NCBI RefSeq assembly: GCF_001905545.1
Contig: NZ_LIPD01000005.1
Span: 351,267 to 415,266, forward strand
DNA length: 64,000 nt
From: Streptomyces sp. CB02056
GTDB lineage: Bacteria > Actinomycetota > Actinomycetes > Streptomycetales > Streptomycetaceae
Reading direction: 5' to 3'
This document shows positions 40,527-50,400 of this stretch, one piece after another. How positions within the stretch are numbered: position 1 is the first letter of the stretch; the number at the start of each line of letters is the position of its first letter. A program made the translations under genes and the position numbers. The notes under the pieces were generated by a model. It searched no databases. It was not told the DNA's origin and worked only from the letters and a program-made list of their open reading frames with translations.

Positions 40527-41771
40527 TCACGCTGGTGGTGCGGACCACCCGCGGTCGATGAAGTCGGGAGCGCCCTCCTCGGAGTTGACGCCCTTCTCGA
40601 CGAAGGCGAGGTTGTGGTAGACCGTCAGAGCCACGGCATGCCGGTCGGCGTAGGACGGTCCGGGCGCTGCCGCCGGTGGCACCCACTCCCGGTGGTGCAG
40701 GCCGTCGACGAGCTGCTTGAGCAGGCCGACCGAGGTTCCGGGCCCGGCGACGGGGCCGGCGGTGCCGCCGTAACCGGGCCAGTAGGCGGTCTGGAGATCC
40801 TCGACGACGTACAGCCCGCCTGGCCGCACGTGCGGGAACAGGGCGGTGAAGGAGGCTCGCACATGGGCATTGAGGTGACTGCCGTCGTCGATGACGATGT
40901 CGAACGGCCCGAACCGACGGCCGAGGTCGTCCAGGAGTCCGGGGTCGCCCTGGTCCCCGACGGCGGTGGCGATGCGGGGGCCCCGAACACCGGGTTTGGG
41001 GACGATGTCGAGCCCGAGGACCAGTCCCGCCGGGAAGTAGCGCTGCCACATGCGCAGTGACGCGCCGCCCTGGTCGGGTGCGTCGTAGCCGCCGATCCCG
41101 ATCTCCAGCACTCGGACCGGCGCGTTCCGGAAGCGGGCGAAGTGCCGCTCGTAGTGCTGGGTGTACCAGTGGAGGTCGGCCCACTTGTCCGAGCCGAACC
41201 GGGTCGAGAGCCCGCCGAGGTCGACCGGGTGCCGTTGGCAGGCGGCCACGACCGCCTGGACCGCGACCGCCAGCCGCTGGCGTTCGCGGACGATCGCGGT
41301 GAGCCCACCGGGGGCCGGGTTTGGAGCATTCAGCTCGGCGCAGGTGGTGACCCGCCGACTGGTCCGACGATCGGTGCCGGGGCCGTAGAGGCCGCGCAGG
41401 AGGTCGACGGCGTCATGGGTGATCCGCACCGGCGCCGCCTGCCAGCCGTCCCGCTTCGAGGTCAGCCCGTCGCGGTCGACGGTGAGGAGGCGACAGGCCC
41501 GTTCACCGCCCGACGTGAGCTCGAAGGCGAGGTGCGCGGCGCCGTCCACCGGCACCGGATCGCACCGCACGGCCAGTTCCTCGACGACGACCTCCGCGAC
41601 CCGGTCGAGCCCGAGGTCGGCGACGGCCCGCGCCAGCCGGTGCTCGTCGGCCGCCGCGCGCAGCAGCGGTTCGATCGCGGGCCAGCCGGGGCCGGCCGCC
41701 GCGCCCGCGGGGGCGTCGCCGGCCGGTGCCGAGGTCGGGGCGCCGACCGGGCCGGGTCCGGTGCGGGTCAT
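40527..41771 (-). CDS. MycE-type O-methyltransferase (first copy)
   Basis: This 414-residue protein resembles MycE (mycinamicin VI 2''-O-methyltransferase). An N-terminal auxiliary domain (~1-170) is followed by FGSDKWADLHWYTQHYERHF, the SAM loop VRVLEIGIGGYDAPDQGGAS, SLRMWQRYFPAGLVLGLDIV, the metal site FDIVIDDGSHLNAHVR, and the C-terminal VYHNLAFVEKG. MycE methylates the 2''-hydroxyl of 6-deoxyallose in a macrolide. Here the ATG overlaps the glycosyltransferase stop in ATGA. With the TylF-type and the second MycE-type enzyme, up to three sugar hydroxyls could be methylated. Confidence 0.9.
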   Translation of the reverse strand: MTRTGPGPVGAPTSAPAGDAPAGAAAGPGWPAIEPLLRAAADEHRLARAVADLGLDRVAEVVVEELAVRCDPVPVDGAAHLAFELTSGGERACRLLTVDRDGLTSKRDGWQAAPVRITHDAVDLLRGLYGPGTDRRTSRRVTTCAELNAPNPAPGGLTAIVRERQRLAVAVQAVVAACQRHPVDLGGLSTRFGSDKWADLHWYTQHYERHFARFRNAPVRVLEIGIGGYDAPDQGGASLRMWQRYFPAGLVLGLDIVPKPGVRGPRIATAVGDQGDPGLLDDLGRRFGPFDIVIDDGSHLNAHVRASFTALFPHVRPGGLYVVEDLQTAYWPGYGGTAGPVAGPGTSVGLLKQLVDGLHHREWVPPAAAPGPSYADRHAVALTVYHNLAFVEKGVNSEEGAPDFIDRGWSAPPA

Positions 41772-42970
41772 GACGCGGCCTCGACCAGCTGCCGGACGAC
41801 CTGCTCGGGGCCGGGCATGGCCTTGATCTCCTCCCGGACCTGCCGGCAGGCCTCTCGGATCCGCCGGTCGGTCAGTGCGCGGCGGATGCCGTCGGCGAGT
41901 GCCGCGGGGTCGATGTCCCGGTCGGGGAACGCCACCCCCACCCCCCGCTCCACCACCGCTTGTGCGTTCACCGGCTGATCCGCCACCTGGGGCAGGACCA
42001 GCTGCGGCACCCCGTTGGCGAGTGCGGTGAAGGTGGTGCCCGACCCGCCGTGATGGACGACGGCGGCGCAGCTGGGCAGCAGAGCGCTGAGCGGCGCCCA
42101 GTCGACGGCACGGAGGTTCGGCGGGAGCGGCCCCAGGCCGGACAGATCCGCCCCGCCCGTGGTGAGGACGACCTCGGCGTCCTCGGCGGCCAGCGCGTCG
42201 ACCACGTCCCGCAGGACCGGGGTTCCACCGACCGCGGGAAGCACCGATCCCCAGGTGACGCAGATGCGTGGGCGCCGCGGCGCGGCGCTCACCCAGTCGG
42301 GAAGCACGGCACCGCCGTTGTACGGCACGTACCGCATCGGCCATCCGGCCTTGGCGTCCGGAGGGCGCAGGCTCTCCGGGCACAGGTCGACCGTCGCCAC
42401 CGGACCGGTGAGCGCACCGGTGATCCCGTGGCGTGCCCGCACGTCCTCCAGCGCGCTCAGCACCGCGGCGAAGGACGGGTAGGGCAGCCCGATCCCGTGC
42501 ATCACACAGGGGATTCCGGTGGCCTCGGCGGCGAGCTGACCGCCGGCCAGGAAGGTCGTGAAGACCAGGAGGTCCGCGCGCCACCGGCGGATCAGGTCCA
42601 CGGTGCCGTCCACCATCCGGCCTCCCACCCCGAGGACCAGGGCGGCGACGTCCTCGCGCGCGGGGTCCGGCCGATCGGCGGCCGTCGGGCCCGGCCGGTC
42701 CGCCGCACCGGTGAACCGGCGCCAGGCGTCGGACAGGTCGTACCGGTCCGGCCGGTTCTTCGTGACCCGGACACCGAGCCGGTGGTAGGCGTCGGCGGCG
42801 TCGCCGTCGGATACGTCCACGGCGGCCAGGCCCGAACGCGCGGCCATGTCCAGGCTCGGTCCGGTCGCGGCCACGAGTACCTCGTGGCCGGCCGACTGCG
42901 CCGCCCACATGGTGGGCACCGCGGGCATGAGGTGGCCGACCCCGGGTGCCACCACGAACAAGATGCGCAC
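41768..42970 (-). CDS. Macrolide-type glycosyltransferase (GT1, GT-B fold)
   Basis: The 400-residue protein is a GT1 glycosyltransferase. It has an N-terminal ILFVVAPGVGHLMPAVPTMW motif and the donor-binding segment VVHHGGSGTTFTALANGVPQ near the C-terminus (His-His-Gly-Gly-Ser-Gly-Thr-Thr). The ICVTWGSVLP strand marks the start of the second lobe. It resembles EryCIII/DesVII- and spinosyn-type enzymes that attach deoxysugars. No deoxysugar biosynthesis genes are nearby, so the donor may be dTDP-L-rhamnose or another household sugar nucleotide. First gene of the five-gene minus-strand operon; GGAG precedes the GTG. Confidence 0.92.
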   Translation of the reverse strand: MRILFVVAPGVGHLMPAVPTMWAAQSAGHEVLVAATGPSLDMAARSGLAAVDVSDGDAADAYHRLGVRVTKNRPDRYDLSDAWRRFTGAADRPGPTAADRPDPAREDVAALVLGVGGRMVDGTVDLIRRWRADLLVFTTFLAGGQLAAEATGIPCVMHGIGLPYPSFAAVLSALEDVRARHGITGALTGPVATVDLCPESLRPPDAKAGWPMRYVPYNGGAVLPDWVSAAPRRPRICVTWGSVLPAVGGTPVLRDVVDALAAEDAEVVLTTGGADLSGLGPLPPNLRAVDWAPLSALLPSCAAVVHHGGSGTTFTALANGVPQLVLPQVADQPVNAQAVVERGVGVAFPDRDIDPAALADGIRRALTDRRIREACRQVREEIKAMPGPEQVVRQLVEAAS

Positions 42971-43209
42971 GAAGTGCTCCTAACCGGCTGGAGGCATCGA
43001 GGACCGCCGAATTCGGCGTGATTCGTTGGGATTGTCCAGCTCGGCCGCACCGTATTCAAGTACGCCGGGCCGGGACCGTCACCCCGGGACCGATCGCACC
43101 GGATTTCCTGGCACGCGCATTCCGGGGGAGCTTGACCGGAAGCAACGGACACGAGAACGTGTCACGCGACGGTCATTCCAACAGAGTTCGGACAAAGGGA
43201 TTTCATGTG

Positions 43210-44367
43210 ATGAGCACATTCTCGGATCCCATGGCGGACAGGAAAGTCGATTCGGCCACACCCATCGAATGTCTCAGGCTGGCCGGAGACGACACCCGCT
43301 CCCTGCACTCCGTCGTCCACTCCTTCGAACTGGCCGACCTCACGGCCGTGTTGGTCGACGAGATCCTGTTCCGCTGCGATCCACCGGGCAACGCCGATCC
43401 GGTCACCGTCGTCCTGGACGTCACGCGCGGCGAGGAGCGGGTCAGCACCTCCTTTCTCGTCCAAGCCGGTCGACCGGTCGGCCTGCACGGTGCGGACGGC
43501 CCGGCCGCACTCTTCCGCATCGAATACGATGTGCTCGACCTGGCAAGGGAGTTGTTCGGGCCATTCGCGCCCGGCGGGCCGGCGAACCGACGGACCGAGC
43601 TGCGGTTCGTCCCGGAGTCCATGACAGTGGAGGGTGTTCGCCCGCTCGGCTCGATCATGGCGGCGGCCAGTACCATCCTCACCGGCTGCTCCTCCGACCA
43701 CCCCGGACTCGCCCGGCTGGCCCTGCGCCACGACTCGGACAAGTGGGGCGGCCTGCACTGGTTCGCCGCACTGTACGAACGCCACCTGCGTCAGCTGCGC
43801 GACCAACCCGTCCGAGTGCTCGAAATCGGAATCGGCGGATACGACCACCCCACCCTGGGTGGCGGGTCATTGAAGATGTGGAAACACTACTTCCCGCGCG
43901 GTCTGGTATTCGGCGTCGACCTGTACGACAAGAGCGGCCTCGATCAACAGCGCCTGCACACACTGAAGGCGGATCAGAGCGACCCCGCCCAGATGATCGA
44001 AATCGCCGAACAGCACGGTCCGTTCGATATCGTCATCGACGACGGAAGTCATATCAACGAACACGTCAGGACAACATTCCGGGCGCTGTTCCCCCACGTC
44101 CGCGCCGGAGGCCTCTACGTCATCGAGGACCTGTGGACCTCCTACGCCCCGGGCTTCGGCGGAAACGAGGACCCGGAGGCGTGCGACAGCACCACGCTCG
44201 GCCTCGTCAAACGGCTCGTCGACGACCTGCACTACGAGGAGCAGCCGTTGAAGACCACCGGCGGAGTCGGTCCGTCCCTGGCCGGAATGCACCTCTACCG
44301 CAACATCGCGTTCCTGGAGAAGGGCCGCAACGCCGAAGGGGGGATCCCGGGCTGGATCCGCCACTGA
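43210..44367 (+). CDS. MycE-type O-methyltransferase (second copy)
   Basis: The 385-residue protein is a diverged paralogue of the MycE-type enzyme encoded at 40.5-41.8 kb. It keeps the same order of motifs: LRHDSDKWGGLHWFAALYER, VRVLEIGIGGYDHPTLGGGS, LKMWKHYFPRGLVFGVDLYD, FDIVIDDGSHINEHVR and NIAFLEKGRN. The gene is divergent from the glycosyltransferase across a ~240-bp control region and has somewhat lower third-position GC than its neighbours. AAAGGGA precedes the start; ATG 43210 or GTG 43207 is possible. It probably methylates a different hydroxyl of the same sugar. Confidence 0.9.
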   Translation: MSTFSDPMADRKVDSATPIECLRLAGDDTRSLHSVVHSFELADLTAVLVDEILFRCDPPGNADPVTVVLDVTRGEERVSTSFLVQAGRPVGLHGADGPAALFRIEYDVLDLARELFGPFAPGGPANRRTELRFVPESMTVEGVRPLGSIMAAASTILTGCSSDHPGLARLALRHDSDKWGGLHWFAALYERHLRQLRDQPVRVLEIGIGGYDHPTLGGGSLKMWKHYFPRGLVFGVDLYDKSGLDQQRLHTLKADQSDPAQMIEIAEQHGPFDIVIDDGSHINEHVRTTFRALFPHVRAGGLYVIEDLWTSYAPGFGGNEDPEACDSTTLGLVKRLVDDLHYEEQPLKTTGGVGPSLAGMHLYRNIAFLEKGRNAEGGIPGWIRH

Positions 44368-44519
44368 GTCTGCAACACCGCTCGTGACACAGGTAGAGCC
44401 CGGCGAAGAGCCAGGCGGACCCCAGCACGGCGCGGGCCTCGTCGAGGGTGCGACAGTGCGTCCGACCGGGGTCGGCGATCATCACCTCGCAGTCCCGACC
44501 GGCGGTCAGGAAACGAACC

Positions 44520-44552
44520 GCCCGGGGCGGTCGGCGACCGACCGTCCCGGGC
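44520..44552. terminator. Bidirectional hairpin terminator
   Basis: A 15-bp inverted repeat with one mismatch (44520-44534 with 44538-44552) lies between the converging methyltransferase and PIG-L genes. Confidence 0.75.
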
Positions 44553-44576
44553 GCCGGACCGCGCCCGGCGGCCCCG

Positions 44577-45530
44577 TCAGGACCACCCCCACTGCGGCTT
44601 GGCACCGTAGGGGCCGTCCTCGAGGCCGATGTCCCCGTACTGGTACTTGTTGTTGGGGAGGGCGAAGACGTACTCGTGCGGGTCGGCCGCTGCGCCCTCC
44701 AGCTTCTCCGGGACGCTGTGGTAGCCGAGCGCGTAGAGGTTCTTGGACGGATCCCAGCTGTTGTAGCAGGCGATGGCCTTGAGCTTGGTCTTCATGTGGG
44801 CGTCGGGGATGTTCAACACGTAGGCGGCGCCCCTGCTGCGGTCGGGGAGCTCGTGGTCGTAGGCGTAGACGAAGTTGAAGCGCACATCGGTGAGCTTGCC
44901 CTCCCTCGCCAGCTGCACGGCCGCGTCGGTGATCGCCTTGTGGGTCGCGCTGACCTCCAGCCAGCCCGCGGTGAACTTGTGCGAGGCGCCCGGGTACTGA
45001 TCCGCGATGGACGCGATCTTCGACTTGACCGTGCTGGTGAACTTCTTGAAGGCGTCGTCCCCGCCCCACGCGGAGTCGGGGAGCTTGAGGTTGATCACCT
45101 TGTCGACGCCGAGGCGGGCCGCCGAGGCCATGAACTCGGCGGTCCGGGCGGGCACGATCACGCTGTCACTGGCGCTCGCAGGTATGGTCGGCCAGTTCAG
45201 CCCGTGGTGGCCGCGGGCCACGCACGGATGCCGGCGGTCCTCTGTGGTCATCGGACAGGGATCGGTGTTCATCCGCCTCGCCAGCCCGTCGTTCTCACCC
45301 CGTGTCACCAGCACCAGGTACACGGGCCGTCCGGCCGCCTTGTGCTCCAGGATCGACCCGGCCAGACCCAGCGCCTCGTCGTCCTGGTGCGGCGAGTAGA
45401 AGATCGCCGGAGCTGACGCGGCCGACGCCCTGCCCCCCGACAGACCGGTACCCAGGAGCGTGGCCCCGGCCAGCGCCCCCGCCGTCAGCACCCGCCGCCG
45501 GGACAGACCCGCCCCTCCGTTGTCCACCAT
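44577..45530 (-). CDS. Secreted PIG-L/LmbE-family deacetylase
   Basis: The 317-residue precursor has a twin-arginine signal (LSRRRVLTAGALAGATLLGT), so it is exported folded. The catalytic motif YSPHQDDEALGLAG carries the His-x-Asp-Asp zinc and base residues of PIG-L N-deacetylases. The sites LVLVTRGENDG and VSATHKAITDAA supply the second half of the active site. Such enzymes remove acetyl groups from GlcNAc-type sugars. ATG 45530 has CAGGAGG upstream. It may serve in maturation of the glycosylated product of the adjacent cluster or be an independent extracellular enzyme. Confidence 0.9.
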   Translation of the reverse strand: MVDNGGAGLSRRRVLTAGALAGATLLGTGLSGGRASAASAPAIFYSPHQDDEALGLAGSILEHKAAGRPVYLVLVTRGENDGLARRMNTDPCPMTTEDRRHPCVARGHHGLNWPTIPASASDSVIVPARTAEFMASAARLGVDKVINLKLPDSAWGGDDAFKKFTSTVKSKIASIADQYPGASHKFTAGWLEVSATHKAITDAAVQLAREGKLTDVRFNFVYAYDHELPDRSRGAAYVLNIPDAHMKTKLKAIACYNSWDPSKNLYALGYHSVPEKLEGAAADPHEYVFALPNNKYQYGDIGLEDGPYGAKPQWGWS

Positions 45531-46181
45531 TGCCGCCTCCTGCCGGCCCCACCGGGCCGGCCCGTACCCCGGCCCGCCGTCGCCGGGGGCAGCGGAGGAG
45601 TCGAAGCGGTGGAGGAAGTGACGATCGGCCATGGGCAGGCTCCTTGGACAGCGGCCCCACGGGGCGGCACGGGAAACGGGAGTCGACGGTGACGGCGGAC
45701 GAACCACCAGGTCACGCCCCCGACGCTACAGAGCCCACCCGTCACCCGGCGTCACCCACCGGAACGGGGACCGCACTCCCGCTCCCACCCTCGCCCGGCA
45801 CCGTACTCCCGGGTCCCACCCCGCCCATCGGCGGGGGTGGCGGCGCACCTTACCGGCTCCACGTCCGGCGGATCCGCTCCGCCGGCCGCCTCGCCCTGCC
45901 TTGCCCGTTCGTGCGGGGGCACGGGACGTCGGACCGGTCGACTTCCCGTGCTCCCGGTGCGGCAGGGAGCCCGCTACCCCGCGCCGGCGCACAGCGCGGG
46001 GCTCGTCCTCATGGGGTCGATGCCGGCCGGAGCACGAAGCCGCAGTTCAAACCATGCGAGGATCGGGCCCGGGTGCGGTTGCATCGGCTGTGCTGAGGAC
46101 GTTTTCACGACGGCGAGGATCGTTCGCCCCACGAGGGCCTACCCCGCACGCGTTCCGCGCGGCCGAGCCGTGGACGGCGGT
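45531..46181. other. Intergenic region before the repeat-flanked island
   Basis: These 651 bases hold no supported gene. An 8-bp hairpin (45976-45983 with 45993-46000) is the only structure I note. The island's left direct repeat starts right after. Confidence 0.5.
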
Positions 46182-46623
46182 TCAGCGGTGCTCGGGGTTC
46201 TCGAAGTCGAAGCGGCAGCCGGCGTCCCACTCGGAGCGCTGGTTGCCGTGGGCCGGGATGCCGCCGGCGTCCTTGAGCATGCGGGCCAGGTGGAGCTGGT
46301 TCCAGGTCATGAAGGTGGTGTTGCGGTTGGTGAAGTCGTTCTCCGGGCCGCCCGAACCGGGGTCCAGGTAGGACGGTCCGGGGCCCGCCTCCCCCACCCA
46401 GCCGGCGTCGGCCTGGGGCGGGATCGTGTAGCCGAGGTGCTGGAGGCTGTAGAGGACGTTCATCGCGCAGTGCTTGGCGCCGTCCTCGTTGCCGGTGATC
46501 AGGCAGCCGCCGACCCGGCCGTAGTAGGCGTACTGGCCCTCGGAGTTGAGGATCGAGGAGCAGGCGTAGAGCCGCTCGATGACCTTCTTCATGACGGAGG
46601 AGTTGTCGCCGAGCCAGATCGGC
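46182..46623 (+). repeat. Left copy of 442-bp direct repeat
   Basis: Matches 55332-55773 without gaps (constant offset 9150). It begins exactly at the stop codon of the oxidoreductase gene and ends inside it. The two copies bound the island. Confidence 0.9.
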
Positions 46624-46625
46624 GG
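46182..46625 (-). pseudogene. 5'-truncated copy of flavodoxin-fold oxidoreductase
   Basis: The frame encodes the last ~147 residues of the same protein as the intact gene at 55.3-56.0 kb. Residues are identical from WLGDNSSVMKKVIERLYACS to the end FDFENPEHR. The N-terminal ~90 residues are missing. The homology breaks at 46623, after which unrelated sequence follows. By eye about ten bases differ between the copies over 442 bp, almost all synonymous, so the two came from closely related but not identical strains. The frame stays open upstream to 46760 by chance. Confidence 0.85.
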
Positions 46626-46865
46626 AACACTCTGGCACCCTATTTGACCAGCCACTATGTCGGACAGGTCCAACGCCCTTCCCTGTCCGGGCGTTCGGAC
46701 GCTCGTGACTGCGTCCCAATTGCCGCAGGCAACAGGACGCAACCAATGAGCCTCCGCCAACCGTGTCCGCCTGACATGACCCCAACGCCGTCCGTCCGGG
46801 ATGGAGACCCGTCTCTACGGCTCAGGCCGACGGACCTCCGTCTCCTGGAGATGGCGCTGGAGGAG

Positions 46866-47477
46866 TTACTCGACCTCGTCGGGCGCGCACTGCATCCGAG
46901 CCTGCCGCTCTGCCAAGGCCCGATGCACATCTATCTCCGGCGGGTCGCCCAGGAGCAACCACGGCAACCCCGGGCCGTCCACCGACATCAGGGCGAGGAA
47001 GGCCAGGATCCCACTCCAGGACGAGCCCTTCGCCTGCTGCCAGCTCCGAACCTCGGTGGCCAGCCGTGCCTGGCCGGCAGGCTGGCGGGCGAGCTCCTCG
47101 AAAGCCGTGAGCACGCTCTGCCGTACGGCCGGGTCAGCGGTTCTTTGGGCCACCCGCCGCAACCGGACCACCGCCATCTTCGCGACGGCGGAGCTCGCCT
47201 CGGGGTCGGCCAGGACGAGGCGGCAGGTGGACACCACGACGGGCGCACTGCTGCTCGTATCGACCCACTGGTAGAGCGTGGCCCAGACGAGGCGTCCGAC
47301 ATGCTCGTCGGATACCACCGCCCTGAGGACTGCGCCCAGCAGGTCCGGCGCGGTCAGCTCGGTCAGCTTGTTGACGTGGTCCCTGGTGCCGTGCCTGGCG
47401 CAACCAGCTTGCGACAATTGGACACCGGTGATGGATAGCGCCTGGGAGTCGAGGTTGATATGAAGGAAGCTGAACAT
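46866..47477 (-). CDS. Hypothetical helical protein, possibly a C-terminal remnant
   Basis: A 203-residue minus-strand frame shows good third-position GC and amphipathic helices (PDLLGAVLRAVVSDEHVGRL, MAVVRLRRVAQRTADPAVRQ, QSVLTAFEELARQPAG), so it looks coding. I recognise no family; the helices recall repeat-scaffold proteins. Its first codons (ATG 47477) overlap the divergent start at 47460, and the frame is open further upstream only as the antisense of the next gene. It may therefore be the tail of a larger gene whose 5' end was replaced. Function is unknown. Confidence 0.45.
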   Translation of the reverse strand: MFSFLHINLDSQALSITGVQLSQAGCARHGTRDHVNKLTELTAPDLLGAVLRAVVSDEHVGRLVWATLYQWVDTSSSAPVVVSTCRLVLADPEASSAVAKMAVVRLRRVAQRTADPAVRQSVLTAFEELARQPAGQARLATEVRSWQQAKGSSWSGILAFLALMSVDGPGLPWLLLGDPPEIDVHRALAERQARMQCAPDEVE

Positions 47478-50400
47478 GCAACCGACGCGGTCGTGGACCA
47501 GTGGAGTCGGATCTCCGCTGACCCCAACCTCCGGATGCCGCCGGCCCCCGGGACTCCAGGCAACGTGCCACCAGGGGAGGACCTCAGCCTGAGAATCGGG
47601 TGGGACCGCTTCGAGAAACTCTTGTTGGCGGTTGTGCAGGGTGCCCGCGGTCTGCGTGAAACCAGGTTCCGCCGTTACGGGGTGCAGGGGCAGGCGCAGC
47701 ACGGCATCGATCTCGCAGGGCGTGAACCCGACGGAAGTTACACCGTAGTCCAGTGCAAGGACTACCAACGGTTCACAGCGACCGACCTGCGTGCAGCAGT
47801 CAAGCTGTTTGCCAGTGGTGTGCGGCCGTTCGGTGCCGACCGCCTCATCGTTGCGACCTCCGCCCCGACCCTGGCCACACAGGTCGCGGAGGAACTTGCG
47901 ACCCTGCGGACGGAGCATCCGGATCTCGATCTGGATCTCTGGGGGGCCGAACAGATCAACGAGTACCTACGCTACCAGGGTGATGTCGTCGCCCGGTTCT
48001 GGACTCGTGAGACGGCAGCGGTGTTCTCCACAGCGGCGCCTCTACCCGGCGTTCCGGCGCCTCCTCCTGATCGGCAGGCGCAGGCCGACCGCATCCTTCT
48101 CGGCCCGCTGAACACGGAGGATGTGAAACCGCTTCTCCGGGAAGCTGAGACAAAGCAGACAGCTGAGCCAGCCGAAGCCGCCCGACTATACGGACTCTTG
48201 GCCTCTCGCTTCACCGAGGCCGGTTTCCGGGGGCACGCGATGGCGCTGACCGGTCGACAGCTCGACGCGCTCAGAACGGCGGGACAGCTGGAAGAGGCGG
48301 CTGGGCTTGCTGCTAAGCTGGCCGCGGTCGCACTTCACCACGCGGACTGGTACGAGGCGAGGCGGCTTCTCCACGTGCTGCAGGAGTTGTCCCGAACGGC
48401 GACCGAGATGGACCTGGTACAGGCCCCCTTGGTACAGCGCGACATCTGGTTGGTCAACGCCGCGATCCAGCACGACGGGCATCCGTTCGGAGAGTCCTCG
48501 CATCTGCGTGCTGTTCTCAACGACGAGCATCCGAAGGAGGACGGGTACCGGCCGTTCCTGGTCCTGAACCTCGCCGAGGCCACGCTGGCCACCGAACCCG
48601 ATCAGGTCGAGAGTCTGGATCCGCTCCTCCGTCGTGCTGTGAGCCAGATCCAGGAAGGGGCTGGCCTGGGGGCCGGCGCGGAGGAGATTTCGCTCCGCCT
48701 TCGGCTCGTGCGGGCTGAGTACAACACCGACGAGCGGCTTGCGCTTCTGCGATCAGCCCGGCTCCGTAAGGTTGGAGGCCGTCACCGGGCGTTGATCTAT
48801 GCGCGTGAAGCTCGGCGTCTGGCGCTAGGTGCACGAGCCGAGGAGGCTTTGGAGTACTGGCGCGAGGCCGTCTCCGACGCCATTCTGGCCGGACTTTCCG
48901 AAGAAGCTGCAGACTGGCTTTACGCCATTCGTGCACTCAACGTCCAGTACGGCCCTTTGACCACGGAGATCGACGAGGAGCACCGCCTCGCGCAGGCTCT
49001 CCGGGGAACCGCGACAGCTCGTCTGCTCGACCACGTGCGCGATCCTCGGGAACGGGCGATGTCCGCTCTGGTGGCCGAAAGACCCGTCGAGGCCGTGCAC
49101 GCGGGTCGGAGGTGGCTCACTGAGAGCGTGGTGACCGGAAGCTGGTCGGACGAGTTCTCGGCCCTCTCGTTCCTCGGCGACCGCTATGCAGAGAGCTCCG
49201 AACCGGCTCTCGCCGCGACGTACTACCAGCGAGCGGGCGACACCGCGAAGGTGAAGGAATTGGCCGCTGCGGCCGGGGACCGGCTTCTCGCGGTGCAGAC
49301 CCTCAGCCAAGGGCCCTGGTGGGAGCTGCGTGCCCGTGCCGTCCTCGTCTCAGCCCAAGTGGACCTGGTCGACGACGATTCGGCCCCGGTGCTACTGGAG
49401 GAACTCACCGAGCTCGCCTCCCGCGGCCGACGCGGTGAGCTCACGGATTCCCCGATCCTCGCCCTCACCACGCAGGCTGCGAAGACTGCCTGCGCCCTTG
49501 CCGGACGCGGCACACCGGAACAGGCTCGCACCCTACTCGAGCTGCTCTCTCCTGACGTACCTCGCGAGCCGAACCATTTTCAGGTGACGGATGACGAACA
49601 CGCCGCCGCTTGCCTTGAGATCGCCTTGGCCCACCCAAACGTGGCGATGGAAGCACTCTCCCGCCTTCTCGACCTTGCCGATCTCGGCGTGGAGAAAGCT
49701 GTCGCAATCACGCTAGACGATCGTGTCCTGAGCTCGTTGGGAGTGGAGCGAATGGACAGCTCTGCCCATCGGCTAGGGGACGAAAGCATCTCACTGACTG
49801 ACGACCAGCGAACCGCGCTCCACGTCCGTGCACTCGGACTGGACGCACGCGGCCACTATCTCGCAGGCGTCATCCGCCACGAGCTCAATCCGGAGCATCT
49901 GTCGGCGCACCAGCAGGCAGAGCAGGCACGTGATCGAATTCTGGATCGACCCGAGCCTGATCCCTGCCGCACCGAATTCGGTACCGCGATCGTCACTGAC
50001 TCTTATCTGGTCTGCAGCCTTGGCGTTGAGGACCAGAAGGCCTGCCTCGCCAAGCTGCAGACGATCGCCGAGGACAACCGGGAGACAGCTTCGACGAGGC
50101 AGGATGCTCTGACGGCACTTCGTAATCTCGTGACGCAGCAGAGCAAGCCGGTGAAGCGCGATGTATTCCTGGCCAGCAGGAGCTTCGTCGTCGGTGATCG
50201 CAACGGAAGCGCTCAGGACAAATTCACCGGCAAAGCGCACCGTCTCAGCTCCTTCAAGATCAGCCTAGGGTCGGCCTCACTGAAGGGGCACGGACTTCAA
50301 CTCGCTGGGGCGGCCGCAACAACCGATGAAGAGCATGCCTGGGTTGCGAAGCGAGCGGTGGGTCTGCTCCGCAGCGATGACCCGGCCGAGGTTCGTGCGG

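Noticed and set aside
45976..46000. 8-bp hairpin as a terminator
   Set aside because: No gene ends nearby in either direction, so a terminator role is not supported.
46866..47918. A full 350-residue minus-strand gene reaching 47918
   Set aside because: The upstream 147 codons are antisense to the nuclease gene's catalytic domain and are low in coding signal; only the part from 47477 looks real.
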